Assembly (NCBI GenBank): GCA_037447335.1
Contig: JBBIGV010000046.1
Coordinates: 1-28,003, forward strand
Direction: 5' to 3'
Source of the DNA: JBBIGV01 sp037447335
Lineage (GTDB): Bacteria; Bacteroidota; Ignavibacteria; Ignavibacteriales; Ignavibacteriaceae
Length of the DNA stretch: 28,003 nt
Below, piece after piece: positions 6,565 to 15,212 of the stretch; the first letter of the stretch is position 1; every line of letters starts with the position of its first letter. Made by a program: the position numbers and the translations under genes. Below the pieces are notes generated by a model. The model did not search any database, had not been told where the DNA came from, and was given only the letters and a program-made list of their open reading frames with translations.

Positions 6565-8565
6565 TCAGTTATCTGTTTTAGGGTCAATCCAACGTCCATC
6601 TTCTTTAATCAGATTTATGAGTTCGGTCACAGCATTTTCAGAAGGGACGTTCTTCTTTACAATATCCTTTTCCTTATAGAGAGTAATTTTGCCGACTCCT
6701 GATCCAACATAACCATAATCTGCATCAGCCATTTCACCCGGTCCATTAACAATGCAGCCCATAATGGCTATCTTAACACCTTTAAGGTGCTCGGTTTGTT
6801 TACGTATCATTTCGGTTGTTTCCTGTAAATCGAAAAGAGTTCTTCCGCAGGATGGACATGCAATGTACTCAGTTTTGGAAATACGCACTCTTGCTGCCTG
6901 CAGTATTCCAAACAGCATCCGGTTAATAATTTTTTCAGATGTTTCTTTAACCTTAACAAAGCTTCTTACATAGTCACCTCTGTTCTGCTGTTCTGAAGTA
7001 TTGTGAACGGTTGCCCAAACGCCATCTCCAAAACCATCAATTAGCAGCGAGCCAAAATCTGTTGCCGAATATAATCTCAGATCATCAGTGCTTGTATTTT
7101 GATAATCTCGTTTGATGATAACCGGATTTTCGATTTTTTGGTTTATGAGTTCGATAAATATTCTGCGCAGTTCCGGCATTGCATGATTATTATCTGTGTG
7201 AACTACTAATACCGCAGTCCTGTCATTTTTTATTTTAGTAAGAAAAGTATCTGTTAAATCGTTAATATGAGTTAGAATAAAATTCAGTGAACGGGAAAAT
7301 TGCCCGGAAGAGAAATACTGTTCAGCAGTTAGCAGGGGATTGCCCTTTTTGTGCTTTTGCCAGCTATTATATTCATAGATGGGTCTCAGACCGTTGGGTA
7401 TATCGAATGGAAGATCGGTAGTTTCAAGATAAATCAAATCCGCAGCGCTGTCGTTCATATTCCATTTATCTGTTTCTGCATTATAGAAATATCCGATATC
7501 ATTAAGGTCGTTATGAGATTTAACCTCCCTTCTGCTGAAATCAGCAACAACCTGGGGAACGCTGCTGCCGCCAATTCCCGAAACTTCAAACGACTGCCTG
7601 CGTTGATAGGAAAAAGGATCGTGCGGAAGTTCATCAACGGGTTTAATAGGGTTATGATTTATACGCTCCTTATACCGGTTGGCAAGTGCAATTGCAACCG
7701 GGGCTTCGTATTCCGGATCTTCGGTAAGAGAAACTCTGATTGTATCGCCAAGTCCGTCTTCAAGCAGACAGCCAATTCCAACAGCAGACTTAATCCTTCC
7801 GTCTTCACCACCGCCGGCTTCAGTAACACCAAGATGAAGCGGGTAATTCATTCCTTCCGCTTCCATTTTCTGAACAAGCAGCCTGTAAGCCTGAACCATT
7901 ACCTGCGGGTTGCTCGCTTTCATTGAAAGAACAATCTGGTGATAATCCAGTTCCTGGCAGATGCGTACAAATTCAAGCGCTGATTCAACCATTCCAAGCG
8001 GGGTATCGCCGTACCGGCTCATTATGCGATCGGAAAGCGAGCCATGGTTTGTTCCGATGCGCATTGCGGTTCCGTATTCTTTACAAATTCTTACGAGCGG
8101 TGAAAATCCTTTTCTTATCCTGTCAATTTCTGCTTCATACTCTGCATCGGAGTATTCTATTTGCTGAAATTTTTTTCTGTCGATGTAGTTCCCCGGATTA
8201 ACTCTTACCTTTTCTACTATTGTAGCCGCAAGTTCTGCGGCATTAGGAGTGAAGTGAATATCTGCAACTAACGGAACATTGTAACCTCTTGCGCGAAGCT
8301 CCTTTTTTATATTCGCAAGATTTTCGGCTTCGAGTTTGCTTGGTGCGGTAATTCTGACATAATCACAACCCGACTCAACCATCCTGATGGTTTGCTCAAC
8401 TGTTGCTTTGGTATCCATGGTGTCGGTAATGGTCATAGACTGAATGCGTATCGGATAATCGCCGCCGCAAGGGATATCACCTATGCTTACTACCCGTGTT
8501 TTGTAGCGGGAGTATTTGGTCAAGCTATCGCAGTAAGATTTTGTATTTTTAATTGATTCAAACAT
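6565..8565 (-). CDS. ispG: 4-hydroxy-3-methylbut-2-enyl diphosphate synthase (flavodoxin), long form
   Basis: Iron-sulfur enzyme converting 2-C-methyl-erythritol 2,4-cyclodiphosphate to HMBPP in the MEP isoprenoid pathway. At 666 aa it is the long form with an extra central domain (about residues 280-540), as in Chlamydiae, plants and Bacteroidota/Chlorobi; the E. coli form has about 370 aa. The TIM barrel starts with IPCGGDYPIRIQSMT and includes DIHFTP and RVNPGNY. The [4Fe-4S] ligands are C570 and C573 in ACPSCGR and C604 in MGCIVNGPGE, with E611 in the ligand position. A TATATTTG element lies about 80 bp upstream. The gene stands alone between valS and the nif3 leader. Confidence 0.96.
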   Translation of the reverse strand: MFESIKNTKSYCDSLTKYSRYKTRVVSIGDIPCGGDYPIRIQSMTITDTMDTKATVEQTIRMVESGCDYVRITAPSKLEAENLANIKKELRARGYNVPLVADIHFTPNAAELAATIVEKVRVNPGNYIDRKKFQQIEYSDAEYEAEIDRIRKGFSPLVRICKEYGTAMRIGTNHGSLSDRIMSRYGDTPLGMVESALEFVRICQELDYHQIVLSMKASNPQVMVQAYRLLVQKMEAEGMNYPLHLGVTEAGGGEDGRIKSAVGIGCLLEDGLGDTIRVSLTEDPEYEAPVAIALANRYKERINHNPIKPVDELPHDPFSYQRRQSFEVSGIGGSSVPQVVADFSRREVKSHNDLNDIGYFYNAETDKWNMNDSAADLIYLETTDLPFDIPNGLRPIYEYNSWQKHKKGNPLLTAEQYFSSGQFSRSLNFILTHINDLTDTFLTKIKNDRTAVLVVHTDNNHAMPELRRIFIELINQKIENPVIIKRDYQNTSTDDLRLYSATDFGSLLIDGFGDGVWATVHNTSEQQNRGDYVRSFVKVKETSEKIINRMLFGILQAARVRISKTEYIACPSCGRTLFDLQETTEMIRKQTEHLKGVKIAIMGCIVNGPGEMADADYGYVGSGVGKITLYKEKDIVKKNVPSENAVTELINLIKEDGRWIDPKTDN

Positions 8566-8645
8566 ACTATACTTAACAAAACATTTTGATTGTAAAAAAG
8601 TTCAATTGCGGCAAAGAGAAGAAAACCTGAAAGACCACCGCTTTT

Positions 8646-8653
8646 CAAATATA
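8646..8653 (-). promoter_or_regulatory. Candidate -10/-7 element for ispG
   Basis: TATATTTG on the minus strand, 80 bp before the ispG start, matches the Bacteroidota TAnnTTTG element. The upstream -35/-33 region is poor (TTTTTA at 17 bp). The assignment rests on the motif recurring at other gene starts here. Confidence 0.4.
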
Positions 8654-8689
8654 TGAATTGTTATTATCATTAAAAATCACAATATGAAT

Positions 8690-11347
8690 TCAATTCAGGC
8701 TGTTCAGGTTTTCCTGCAGCTTCTCGAGCTGGGTTTGCCAGTCATCACGTTTTAAGCGTTCTTTCTTTACCACATCAGGATTGGCGTTCTGAACGAATTT
8801 TTCATTTGATAATTTTTTATCAATACCCGCCAGTGCACCTTCAAGGCGTATAATTTCTTTTTGAAGCCGTTGCTTCTCTGCCTCAAGATCAATTAATCCT
8901 TCTAAAGGGATATATATTTCACAATCTTTTATAACGGCTGATGCACTTGCTTTTGGTTTTTTAACATCAGCGCTTATTACAAGCTCATCAACCTTAGCCA
9001 GTTTTTTAATGTAATCTGCCTGGTAGGATTTTACCTCAGCAGATTTTAAGTGAGCGGTAATCAACTTTGAGGGCGGAATATTCATTTCTCCGCGGATATT
9101 TCTTATTGCAGTAATAATTTCCTGAACAAACTCCATTTCATGTTCAGCAGAAGGATTTATCCGGTTTTTATCGGCAGCAGGGAAATGACTGACAGAAATA
9201 CTTTCACCGTCTTTTCGTTTTTCAATTAAATGCCACAACTCTTCCGAAATGAAAGGCATGAACGGATGGATCATCTTCAGCATTTCTCCAAACAAAGAAA
9301 GCGCACGAGTAAGCAAGGCAGATTTGACCTCATCGCTGCTGGAATACAACCTGTTCTTTGCAAGCTCGATATACCAATCGCAGAAGTCATTCCATACAAA
9401 AGCATAAATAATTTTCGTTGCGTTATTTATTTCATAATTATCCATCGCACGGGTAAAATCAATAAGAGTATGATTGAAGCGGGAAATTATCCATTCATCC
9501 GAAAAATCAGAATGTTTATCAGCAAGCGATTTGTTAACCGGAATATTCTGTGCATTCATCATAAGAAATCTTCCGGCATTCCAGATTTTATTTGCAAAGT
9601 TTCTTCCGATTTCACATTTATCAACAGAGAAGAGAACATCCTGCCCCAACGGTGCGAGATAAATTACTGTAAACCTTAATGCATCAGCGCCATATTCTTC
9701 AATTACATCAAGCGGATCAGGAGAGTTGCCGAGCGACTTGCTCATCTTTCTCCCGACTTCATCTCTTATCACGCTTGTGAAATAAACATCACGGAACGGA
9801 ATGTTATTTTTAAAGTGAAGTCCGGCTATAATCATGCGGGCAACCCAGAAGAAAATTATATCAGGTGCAGTAACAAGCAAATCGGTAGGATAATAATATT
9901 GTTGTTCCTTCTCATCGCGGAACACGTCATAAGCCCATAACCAGCTTGAAGCCCAGGTATCAAGCACGTCTTCGTCCTGTTTAAGATTTTTTGAACCACA
10001 GTGCTGGCATTCAGCCGGAGTTTCAACCGAAACGATCGGCTGCTTGCATTCGAGCTTGCAGTGGTCGTCTCCAATACAATACCAAACCGGTATCCTGTGC
10101 CCCCACCATAACTGACGTGAGATGCACCAGTCTTTTATGTTAGACATCCAGTGCTCGTAAGTTTTGACCCAATGTGATGGATGAAATTTAATTTTACCTT
10201 CCTTTACCACATCAAGAGCAGGTTTTGCGAGTTCATCCATTTTCATAAACCATTGCTCTGAGAGATACGGTTCTATCGGAACACCGCCGCGTTGTGAGTA
10301 TCCGACTTTGTTCTGATAGTCTTCTGTTTTTGCGAGAAGCCTTGCTTCATCAAGTTTTTGAATAACTTTTTTACGTGCATTAAAACGATCGAGCCCGCGG
10401 AATTCTTCAGGTACATTGTTGTTAAAAGAAGCATCTTCATTAAAAATATTTATTATTTCGAGCTTGTGTCTGATTCCCATTTCATAATCATTAACATCGT
10501 GAGCGGGAGTCACTTTAACAGCGCCTGTGCCGAATTCTTTATCAACATATTCATCTGCAAATACCGGGATCTCACGGTTCACCAGCGGCAGGATAACCTT
10601 CTTATCAATAAACTTTTTGTATCGCTCATCGTCAGGGTTCACAGCAACACCTGTATCGCCGAGCATTGTTTCAGGGCGCGTGGTTGCTACTACAATGTAT
10701 TCATCGCTGTCTTTAAGAGGATAGCGGAAATAATACAGCTTGCCGTTAACAGTTTTATAGTCAACTTCCTCATCTGATATAGCAGATTTTGAAGCGGGGC
10801 ACCAGTTCACCATCCTGTATCCGCGGTAGATATAGCCTTCATTATAAAGCTGAACAAAAGCTTTTAATACTGCTTTATAGTAATCATCATCAAGAGTGAA
10901 GCGGATCCGATCCCAATCGCAGCTTACACCAAGTTTTTTTAATTGTTGAATAATGATACCGCCATACTTTTCACGCCATTCCCAGCAATGTTTAAGAAAT
11001 TCATCTCTGCCGATTTCATACTTGCTTATTCCGAGTTCTTTCAGATGCGCAATTACTTTTGTCTCAGTTGCGATAGAAGCGTGATCGGTGCCGGGTACCC
11101 AGCAGGCGTTATTACCCTGCATTCGCTTTAGCCTGATGTAAATATCCTGAATTGTATTGTTCAGGATGTGTCCCATATGCAGCACTCCGGTAATATTGGG
11201 AGGGGGTATAACTATTGTGTATGGATTTTTTGATTTATTAGGTTCGGAGTGAAAATATTTTTTTTCAAGCCAGTATTTGTACCACTTAGCTTCTGTTGAA
11301 GAAGGATTATATGCCTTCGGAATTTCGTTAAGTGCGTTATTCGTCAT
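8690..11347 (-). CDS. valS: Valyl-tRNA synthetase
   Basis: Class I synthetase charging tRNA(Val), 885 aa, normal bacterial length. The HIGH motif is HMGH at residues 57-60 in PPPNITGVLHMGH. The CP1 editing domain holds TTRPETMLGDTGVAVNP, followed by AHDVNDYEMG. The KMSKS motif is in GRKMSKSLGNSPDP. A Cys-containing insert (WYCIGDDHCKLEC and CQHCGSKN) may bind zinc. The C-terminal 60-70 residues form the coiled-coil tRNA-binding arm typical of ValRS (EKQRLQKEIIRLEG through to LEKLQENL). A TATATTTG element is 28 bp upstream of the ATG. Nothing is missing. Confidence 0.98.
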   Translation of the reverse strand: MTNNALNEIPKAYNPSSTEAKWYKYWLEKKYFHSEPNKSKNPYTIVIPPPNITGVLHMGHILNNTIQDIYIRLKRMQGNNACWVPGTDHASIATETKVIAHLKELGISKYEIGRDEFLKHCWEWREKYGGIIIQQLKKLGVSCDWDRIRFTLDDDYYKAVLKAFVQLYNEGYIYRGYRMVNWCPASKSAISDEEVDYKTVNGKLYYFRYPLKDSDEYIVVATTRPETMLGDTGVAVNPDDERYKKFIDKKVILPLVNREIPVFADEYVDKEFGTGAVKVTPAHDVNDYEMGIRHKLEIINIFNEDASFNNNVPEEFRGLDRFNARKKVIQKLDEARLLAKTEDYQNKVGYSQRGGVPIEPYLSEQWFMKMDELAKPALDVVKEGKIKFHPSHWVKTYEHWMSNIKDWCISRQLWWGHRIPVWYCIGDDHCKLECKQPIVSVETPAECQHCGSKNLKQDEDVLDTWASSWLWAYDVFRDEKEQQYYYPTDLLVTAPDIIFFWVARMIIAGLHFKNNIPFRDVYFTSVIRDEVGRKMSKSLGNSPDPLDVIEEYGADALRFTVIYLAPLGQDVLFSVDKCEIGRNFANKIWNAGRFLMMNAQNIPVNKSLADKHSDFSDEWIISRFNHTLIDFTRAMDNYEINNATKIIYAFVWNDFCDWYIELAKNRLYSSSDEVKSALLTRALSLFGEMLKMIHPFMPFISEELWHLIEKRKDGESISVSHFPAADKNRINPSAEHEMEFVQEIITAIRNIRGEMNIPPSKLITAHLKSAEVKSYQADYIKKLAKVDELVISADVKKPKASASAVIKDCEIYIPLEGLIDLEAEKQRLQKEIIRLEGALAGIDKKLSNEKFVQNANPDVVKKERLKRDDWQTQLEKLQENLNSLN

Positions 11348-11374
11348 TTTCTATAGTTTATCAATTTTGAAGTG

Positions 11375-11382
11375 CAAATATA
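11375..11382 (-). promoter_or_regulatory. Candidate -10/-7 element for valS
   Basis: TATATTTG on the minus strand, 28 bp before the valS ATG, identical to the elements before the nif3 leader, ispG and the 13.3 kb methyltransferase. No good -35 is visible, so the leader would be about 20 nt long if this is used. Confidence 0.45.
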
Positions 11383-11475
11383 ATGAAATTTGAGATGTTA
11401 CTGAGAGAGCTTTTATATCCGGTGGTTACTTTATCTTAAAACATGAGAATCAGATGTTCAATAAAAGAAATATTA

Positions 11476-12009
11476 TTAACCATAGTAATCGGATTTTAAC
11501 AATTCCCATTTCCAGATAAGCCCTTCTTCATGATCGTTTATCTCGTCAGTTTTTTTGAAACCACATTTCGTTAAAACTTTTGTTGAGGCATTTGCTTCGC
11601 CGAGAGTATGCGCAATGATTCTATTTACTTGCCTGAAGGAAAATGCATTTGAAATTAATGCCTTTGTCATTTCAGTTGCCAGCCCTTTGTTTCTGTATTC
11701 CGGTGTAATTTCATAACCAATTTCTACGGTTCCATCCTCAGTTGGCTTACCTTTGTAGCCGCCACTGCCGATCAGTTTGTTATCAGCTTTATGGATGGGG
11801 AAATATGTCCACCAGCCAGCTTCATCTTTGACTTCGGAAATCTTATCTAAAGAATACATAAGGGCACCCTTACCGAATTCCGTCCAGTTATCAAGCACAG
11901 TTACGCCAATAAGATTTTCTAATTGCTCATTACCTTCTACCGCGGCTTGTAATATTTCCTTATCGCAGGCAATCAGGAAAAGATTTTCTGTTTCAATTGT
12001 TTTCTTCAT
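11476..12009 (-). CDS. GNAT family N-acetyltransferase (RimJ/RimL-like)
   Basis: A 177-aa protein of the GNAT superfamily, which transfers acetyl from acetyl-CoA to an amine or an N-terminus. The acetyl-CoA pyrophosphate-binding motif is YRNKGLATEMTKAL (about residues 109-122). It is preceded by the beta-4 strand GTVEIGYEITPEY and followed by NRIIAHTLGEANASTKVLTKCGF, the pattern of the RimJ/RimL subgroup. The substrate cannot be told from sequence; antibiotics, ribosomal proteins or small amines are all possible. It lies just downstream of a broken RibD/DHFR-like gene on the same strand, in a stretch of small accessory genes. Confidence 0.88.
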   Translation of the reverse strand: MKKTIETENLFLIACDKEILQAAVEGNEQLENLIGVTVLDNWTEFGKGALMYSLDKISEVKDEAGWWTYFPIHKADNKLIGSGGYKGKPTEDGTVEIGYEITPEYRNKGLATEMTKALISNAFSFRQVNRIIAHTLGEANASTKVLTKCGFKKTDEINDHEEGLIWKWELLKSDYYG

Positions 12010-12034
12010 TTGATTTTAGAATATATGGGTCAGT

Positions 12035-12562
12035 TTACTTTTTTCTGTAATGAAGCTGCACCAGCCCGGAATCGAATGATCTTGTGGAGACTAATTCTAA
12101 AAATAATTCAGGTCTTTTATCTTTAAAAAGCTTAACACCATCACCAACCGGAACAGGTATTAATGAAATGATGAATTCATCAATCAGTTTATGCATTAGA
12201 AGCTCATTAACTATTTCTGCACCACCGTCACAAAAAATATTTTTTCCTTCCTGCGATTTAAGCCGGCTAACAAGTTCTTTAAGATCGCCAGTGAAAAATT
12301 TTATCTTCCCTGAAGCGGGTCTTTCAGTTCTTGTAATGATATATGTATCCTTATCCTTGTGAGGAAAGTCTGCATGACTTAGCACCCAATCATAAGCTTT
12401 CCTTCCAAGAATAACAGCATCAACGGTTTGGATAAAATCATTATAACCTTAGTCTTCCCCTGCTTTATTAACGATTGATAAAAAGCTGAGGTCATTGCCG
12501 GGTTTTGCGATGTAGCCGTCCAGGCTTGCTGCTATGTACAAAATTAGTTTTCGGTTACTCAT
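12035..12562 (-). pseudogene. RibD/DHFR-like dihydrofolate reductase, interrupted by one stop codon
   Basis: Read from the ATG at 12562, the frame gives a complete 175-codon member of the dihydrofolate reductase/RibD C-terminal family: MSNRKLILYIAASLDGYIA at the start, VDAVILGRKAYDW, then the intact 12035-12385 part with IFCDGGAEIVNELL and DEFIISLIPVPVGDG. The only lesion is TAA at 12449-12451, where homologues usually have tyrosine (GEDYGY), so a single TAT/TAC to TAA change explains it. The ATG at 12385 would give only the last 116 residues, without the nucleotide-binding N-terminus. Members of this family are mostly uncharacterised NADPH reductases. Upstream and downstream frames are undamaged. 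Confidence 0.85.
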
Positions 12563-12637
12563 TATCGGGAAAAAACGTCATTTGTGGTTTTAAATTTAAA
12601 ATTTTTCAGAGAATAAACAGATGAGAAGTTTTTTAGC

Positions 12638-13342
12638 TTAAGATTTTTCTGGCAGCTTTTCAAATACAGCAAGAATATTACTTCTAAAAAATCTGAACAT
12701 TCCTAAATTCAAAACTGCGTACAATAATCCTAAAGTAACAGCAAGCAAATTGGAGTGGAACGAAACCTGTTCAAAATATTCAATAGATTTTAATTGAAGG
12801 TTATAAACACCATTTTTTATTTTATGGTAAGAATTGAATCTGTGGTAGGTTGGAAAAACCTCATCACTTTCAGCGCCAAAAAATTTTAAGATAAGCCACT
12901 TCTTTAACCTGAACGAAAGCAGCCTTGGCAAAAATATCAGCGGGCTCCAGATATTGGTTGTCAGGATCACCAGGATCCCCCCCGGCGCTAAAAGCCGGTC
13001 AACTTCAGAAAGGTCCTCAGGAATTCTTTCGAGATGTTCGGCAACCATGCGTAAAGTAATAAAATTTGCATAAGCAGATGGCAGCGGGATTTTTCGTATA
13101 TCTGATTTCAGGAAAGGTGCATTTTCTCTATTATCATAGTCAATAATATCAATACCCAAAGCATCTTTTGCATTACTTCCATAATCAGAAACGTATTCAT
13201 TGTTACCGCAGCCCACATCCAGCCAAACAGTTTCATTGTTTATATTCTTTCTTAATAATTCGTTATAAATTTCCCAGCGGTGCCGGTACGCCGGAAATAT
13301 CTTCCTGAAAAATCTTTCTGCCGGCTTAACAGATGTTGCCAT
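12638..13342 (-). CDS. Class I SAM-dependent methyltransferase
   Basis: A 234-aa methyltransferase of the Methyltransf_11 type. Motif I is WLDVGCGNNEY (about residues 39-49). The acidic end of beta-2 is LGIDIIDYD, and the motif IV region is NFITLRMVAEHLERIPEDL, followed by APGGILVIL. The C-terminal part is hydrophobic and basic (LLAVTLGLLYAVLNLGMFRFF), which may give membrane association. The substrate is unknown. The sequence resembles methyltransferases found near glycan or lipid genes, but the neighbours here give no pathway. A TATATTTG promoter element lies 69 bp upstream of the ATG. It is divergent from the TPR locus. Confidence 0.88.
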   Translation of the reverse strand: MATSVKPAERFFRKIFPAYRHRWEIYNELLRKNINNETVWLDVGCGNNEYVSDYGSNAKDALGIDIIDYDNRENAPFLKSDIRKIPLPSAYANFITLRMVAEHLERIPEDLSEVDRLLAPGGILVILTTNIWSPLIFLPRLLSFRLKKWLILKFFGAESDEVFPTYHRFNSYHKIKNGVYNLQLKSIEYFEQVSFHSNLLAVTLGLLYAVLNLGMFRFFRSNILAVFEKLPEKS

Positions 13343-13410
13343 ATAGTTAAGTTCTGATACTCAGGTTTATTAATCGATTTTCGATAAAATTAATTTGAAA
13401 TATTGTAAAT

Positions 13411-13418
13411 CAAATATA
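13411..13418 (-). promoter_or_regulatory. Candidate -10/-7 element for the methyltransferase
   Basis: TATATTTG on the minus strand, 69 bp before the methyltransferase ATG, in the 287-bp divergent region with the TPR locus. A clear -35 is not visible. Confidence 0.4.
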
Positions 13419-13629
13419 CATTCTGCCATACTTTAAAACATAATTTAATATCGTACCTGATACCTGAATTATAAGCCTGTTGCACAGATGCTCTTCTTCT
13501 GGCTAATCATGAAAAATTTATTAACGCTGTGTGAAAAACCTGTGAACAAATGACACTCTCGTTTCCAACATAATCTGCAATCGGAAATACTTTGTAATTT
13601 ACAGCCGTAAAAAACAATCAATTCCCCAA

Positions 13630-13893
13630 ATGAAAAAGCTGTTCAAAGAGATCAAAGAACGACGGCTGCGAAAGTGGCTTGGCATTTATATAAGCACATG
13701 CATAACTGTTATTGCATTGACCCATCTGTTTAGTCTGCGTTATCATTTCCCCCTCTACATTTTCGATATACTGATTATAGTGGTCAGCTTTGGTTTCATC
13801 ACCGTAATTTTAGCGGCATGGTATCATGGAAAAGAAGGCAGTCAGAAATTCAAAAAGAGAGAAAGAGTATACGCTTGCAATTTATCATTATGA
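13630..13893 (+). CDS. Two-helix membrane domain, N-terminal part of a split TPR protein
   Basis: An 87-aa ORF starting with a basic segment (MKKLFKEIKERRLRKWLGIY), then two hydrophobic helices (about residues 17-36 and 42-63) and WYHGKEGSQK. This is the membrane module that, in related proteins, precedes a TolB/FlgO-like domain and TPR repeats. After KKRE the frame runs out of sense (RVYACNLSL). The +1 frame continues with EKEYTLAIYHYEQA, the first TPR helix. Removing one A from the A5 run at about 13851-13855 would join them. The TolB/FlgO-like part seems absent. Likely the front of a broken or short-form gene; it could still yield a small membrane protein. Confidence 0.55.
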   Translation: MKKLFKEIKERRLRKWLGIYISTCITVIALTHLFSLRYHFPLYIFDILIIVVSFGFITVILAAWYHGKEGSQKFKKRERVYACNLSL

Positions 13894-14695
13894 ACAGGCG
13901 ATACGTCTTAATCCTAATTACTCAACTGCTATTCACAATTTAGCAGTGGTTCACTTTAATATGGGTAGTATTGATGAGGCGTACAGGCTGGTAATGCAGT
14001 CAATTCTGTTGAAGCCGAATGATGTTTTCAGTCACGTGTTAATCGGGGGGATACACCAGAAATTCGGCTGTGATGAACTTGCAGAGAAATGGTTCCTGAA
14101 GGCAATAACATTAGACAGCGAAAACCTGCTTGCACTGTTATATATAACCGAGCACTTTCTGCTTAATAATGATCCGGTAAATGCAGAAAAATATTTTAAC
14201 AAAATGATCGCAGCTCATCCCGGTAATTATTATGTACTGTTTCAGGGAGGGAAGTTAGAGATGCTTAAAGGCAACCTAGCAGCATCACGCAAATATTTCA
14301 GGAGTGCGAACAGGATTAACAAGGATGGTGAATATGAATTTGCATACGTGCTGATGAAATCAAAGCAGCATGATGCTGCAAATAAAATATTAGCCGATGA
14401 AATTAGAAATTATTTAGACTTAGAAAATGAAACTTCAACCATGCTGAGTCTTAACGCAAAAAGGCTTGCCGATATTTATACAATAACGGGCGACAAAGAT
14501 AAATCCGTGTATTGGTTGCACAAAGCGCTTGAACGAGGCTGGAATGATTGGAAGGTTCATAAAATTTATCCATACATGCATGATCTTAACGGCATTAAAG
14601 AATTTGACGAAATGATTAAGAGTATGAAATTCAAAGCTGATTCCATGAATATAATTGTGCGCGCATATAACAAAGAATTGAATGAATGCCGGTGA
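13826..14695 (+). CDS. TPR-repeat protein (C-terminal part of a split membrane TPR protein)
   Basis: A 289-aa ORF made of tetratricopeptide repeats: YTLAIYHYEQAIRLNPNYSTA (first repeat), IDEAYRLVMQSILLKPNDVFSH, DELAEKWFLKAITLDSENLLA and later weaker repeats. TPRs mediate protein-protein binding. The C-terminus (ALERGWNDWKVHKIYPYMHDL) is typical of TPR tails in TolB-like/adenylate-cyclase-type membrane proteins. The ATG at 13826 lies inside the membrane-domain ORF and has no Shine-Dalgarno sequence, so I suspect it is not the natural start. The protein was probably translated from 13630 in an ancestor. No enzymatic domain is seen. Confidence 0.75.
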   Translation: MEKKAVRNSKREKEYTLAIYHYEQAIRLNPNYSTAIHNLAVVHFNMGSIDEAYRLVMQSILLKPNDVFSHVLIGGIHQKFGCDELAEKWFLKAITLDSENLLALLYITEHFLLNNDPVNAEKYFNKMIAAHPGNYYVLFQGGKLEMLKGNLAASRKYFRSANRINKDGEYEFAYVLMKSKQHDAANKILADEIRNYLDLENETSTMLSLNAKRLADIYTITGDKDKSVYWLHKALERGWNDWKVHKIYPYMHDLNGIKEFDEMIKSMKFKADSMNIIVRAYNKELNECR

Positions 14696-15062
14696 GAACC
14701 ATGCCAGACGTGAATGATGATTATACCCGGAACTTATTTAATGATATAACCTGATTTCGGTAACGAGACTGTCAGCCTGCACAAATGTCCAATAGAAGCA
14801 CTGTACCTCACTTAACCACTTCACCCGCTGTTAAGCCAAACCGCTGTTACCTGCCGTATTTCTTTTTCATTATTAATATTATTGCTGCAACTCTTGCAAA
14901 TATTCAAAACAGACCACCATCAGGTCCGTTTGCTCCACCTGTCCATAGTTCTAAATAATGTGTTTGTTAAGAGAAATTCTCATAATCAATTTTTGAATAT
15001 CTATAAATCAAAATCTAATTTTCATACTATCTCTTACAGGCAAGCCTCCCGCAAAAAAACAA
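14696..15062. other. Gene-free stretch
   Basis: I see no convincing coding sequence, tRNA or strong hairpin in this stretch between the TPR gene and the repeat before gatD. It contains a short direct repeat, CCGCTGTTA twice at about 14825-14850. The ORFs that cross it have no recognisable protein character and run through the repeat. Confidence 0.5.
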
Positions 15063-15135
15063 CACCCCTTTTAAAAGAGCGGAGTTGCCTCTTTTTTGGA
15101 GGGACTACCCGCCGGCAGACAGGGATGAAGGGGTG
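15063..15135. repeat. REP-like imperfect palindrome
   Basis: CACCCCTT (15063-15070) and AAGGGGTG (15128-15135) are perfect inverted arms. They enclose GC-rich sequence with CCTC...TTTGGAGGG and the inner palindrome CCGCCGG. The base composition stands out from the AT-rich surroundings. It resembles dispersed extragenic palindromes found downstream of genes in many bacteria. With only one copy in the window, repetition is inference. Confidence 0.5.
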
Positions 15136-15174
15136 GAAGTACTTATTATGCTTATAAAATATTTTCATAGAAAT

Positions 15175-15204
15175 CTCAACCAAAACAATAAAAATATGGT
15201 TGAG
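15175..15204 (-). terminator. Possible terminator after gatD
   Basis: Eight-bp arms CTCAACCA and TGGTTGAG with a 14-nt AT-rich loop start 9 bp after the gatD stop codon. On the minus strand ATTTCT follows, so the T-run is weak. It is placed correctly to end the gatE-gatD transcript. Confidence 0.4.
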
Positions 15205-15212
15205 GATATTAT

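Noticed and set aside
7351..7926. 191-codon plus-strand ORF inside ispG
   Set aside because: It lies wholly antisense to a clearly conserved ispG frame and has Cys/Ile/Asn-rich composition typical of a reverse-frame shadow.
9230..9679. 149-codon plus-strand ORF inside valS
   Set aside because: Antisense to conserved ValRS sequence with no recognisable motif.
13515..13570. DnaA boxes near CTGTGTGAAAAACCTGTGAAC
   Set aside because: Neither copy matches TTATCCACA closely, and there is no cluster of boxes or AT-rich unwinding element with replication genes to suggest an origin.
14815..14860. Possible integron attC site (ACTTAAC ... GTTAAGC)
   Set aside because: The two core-like heptamers are only 13 bp apart, no imperfect stem of attC length is present, and no integrase or cassette array is seen.
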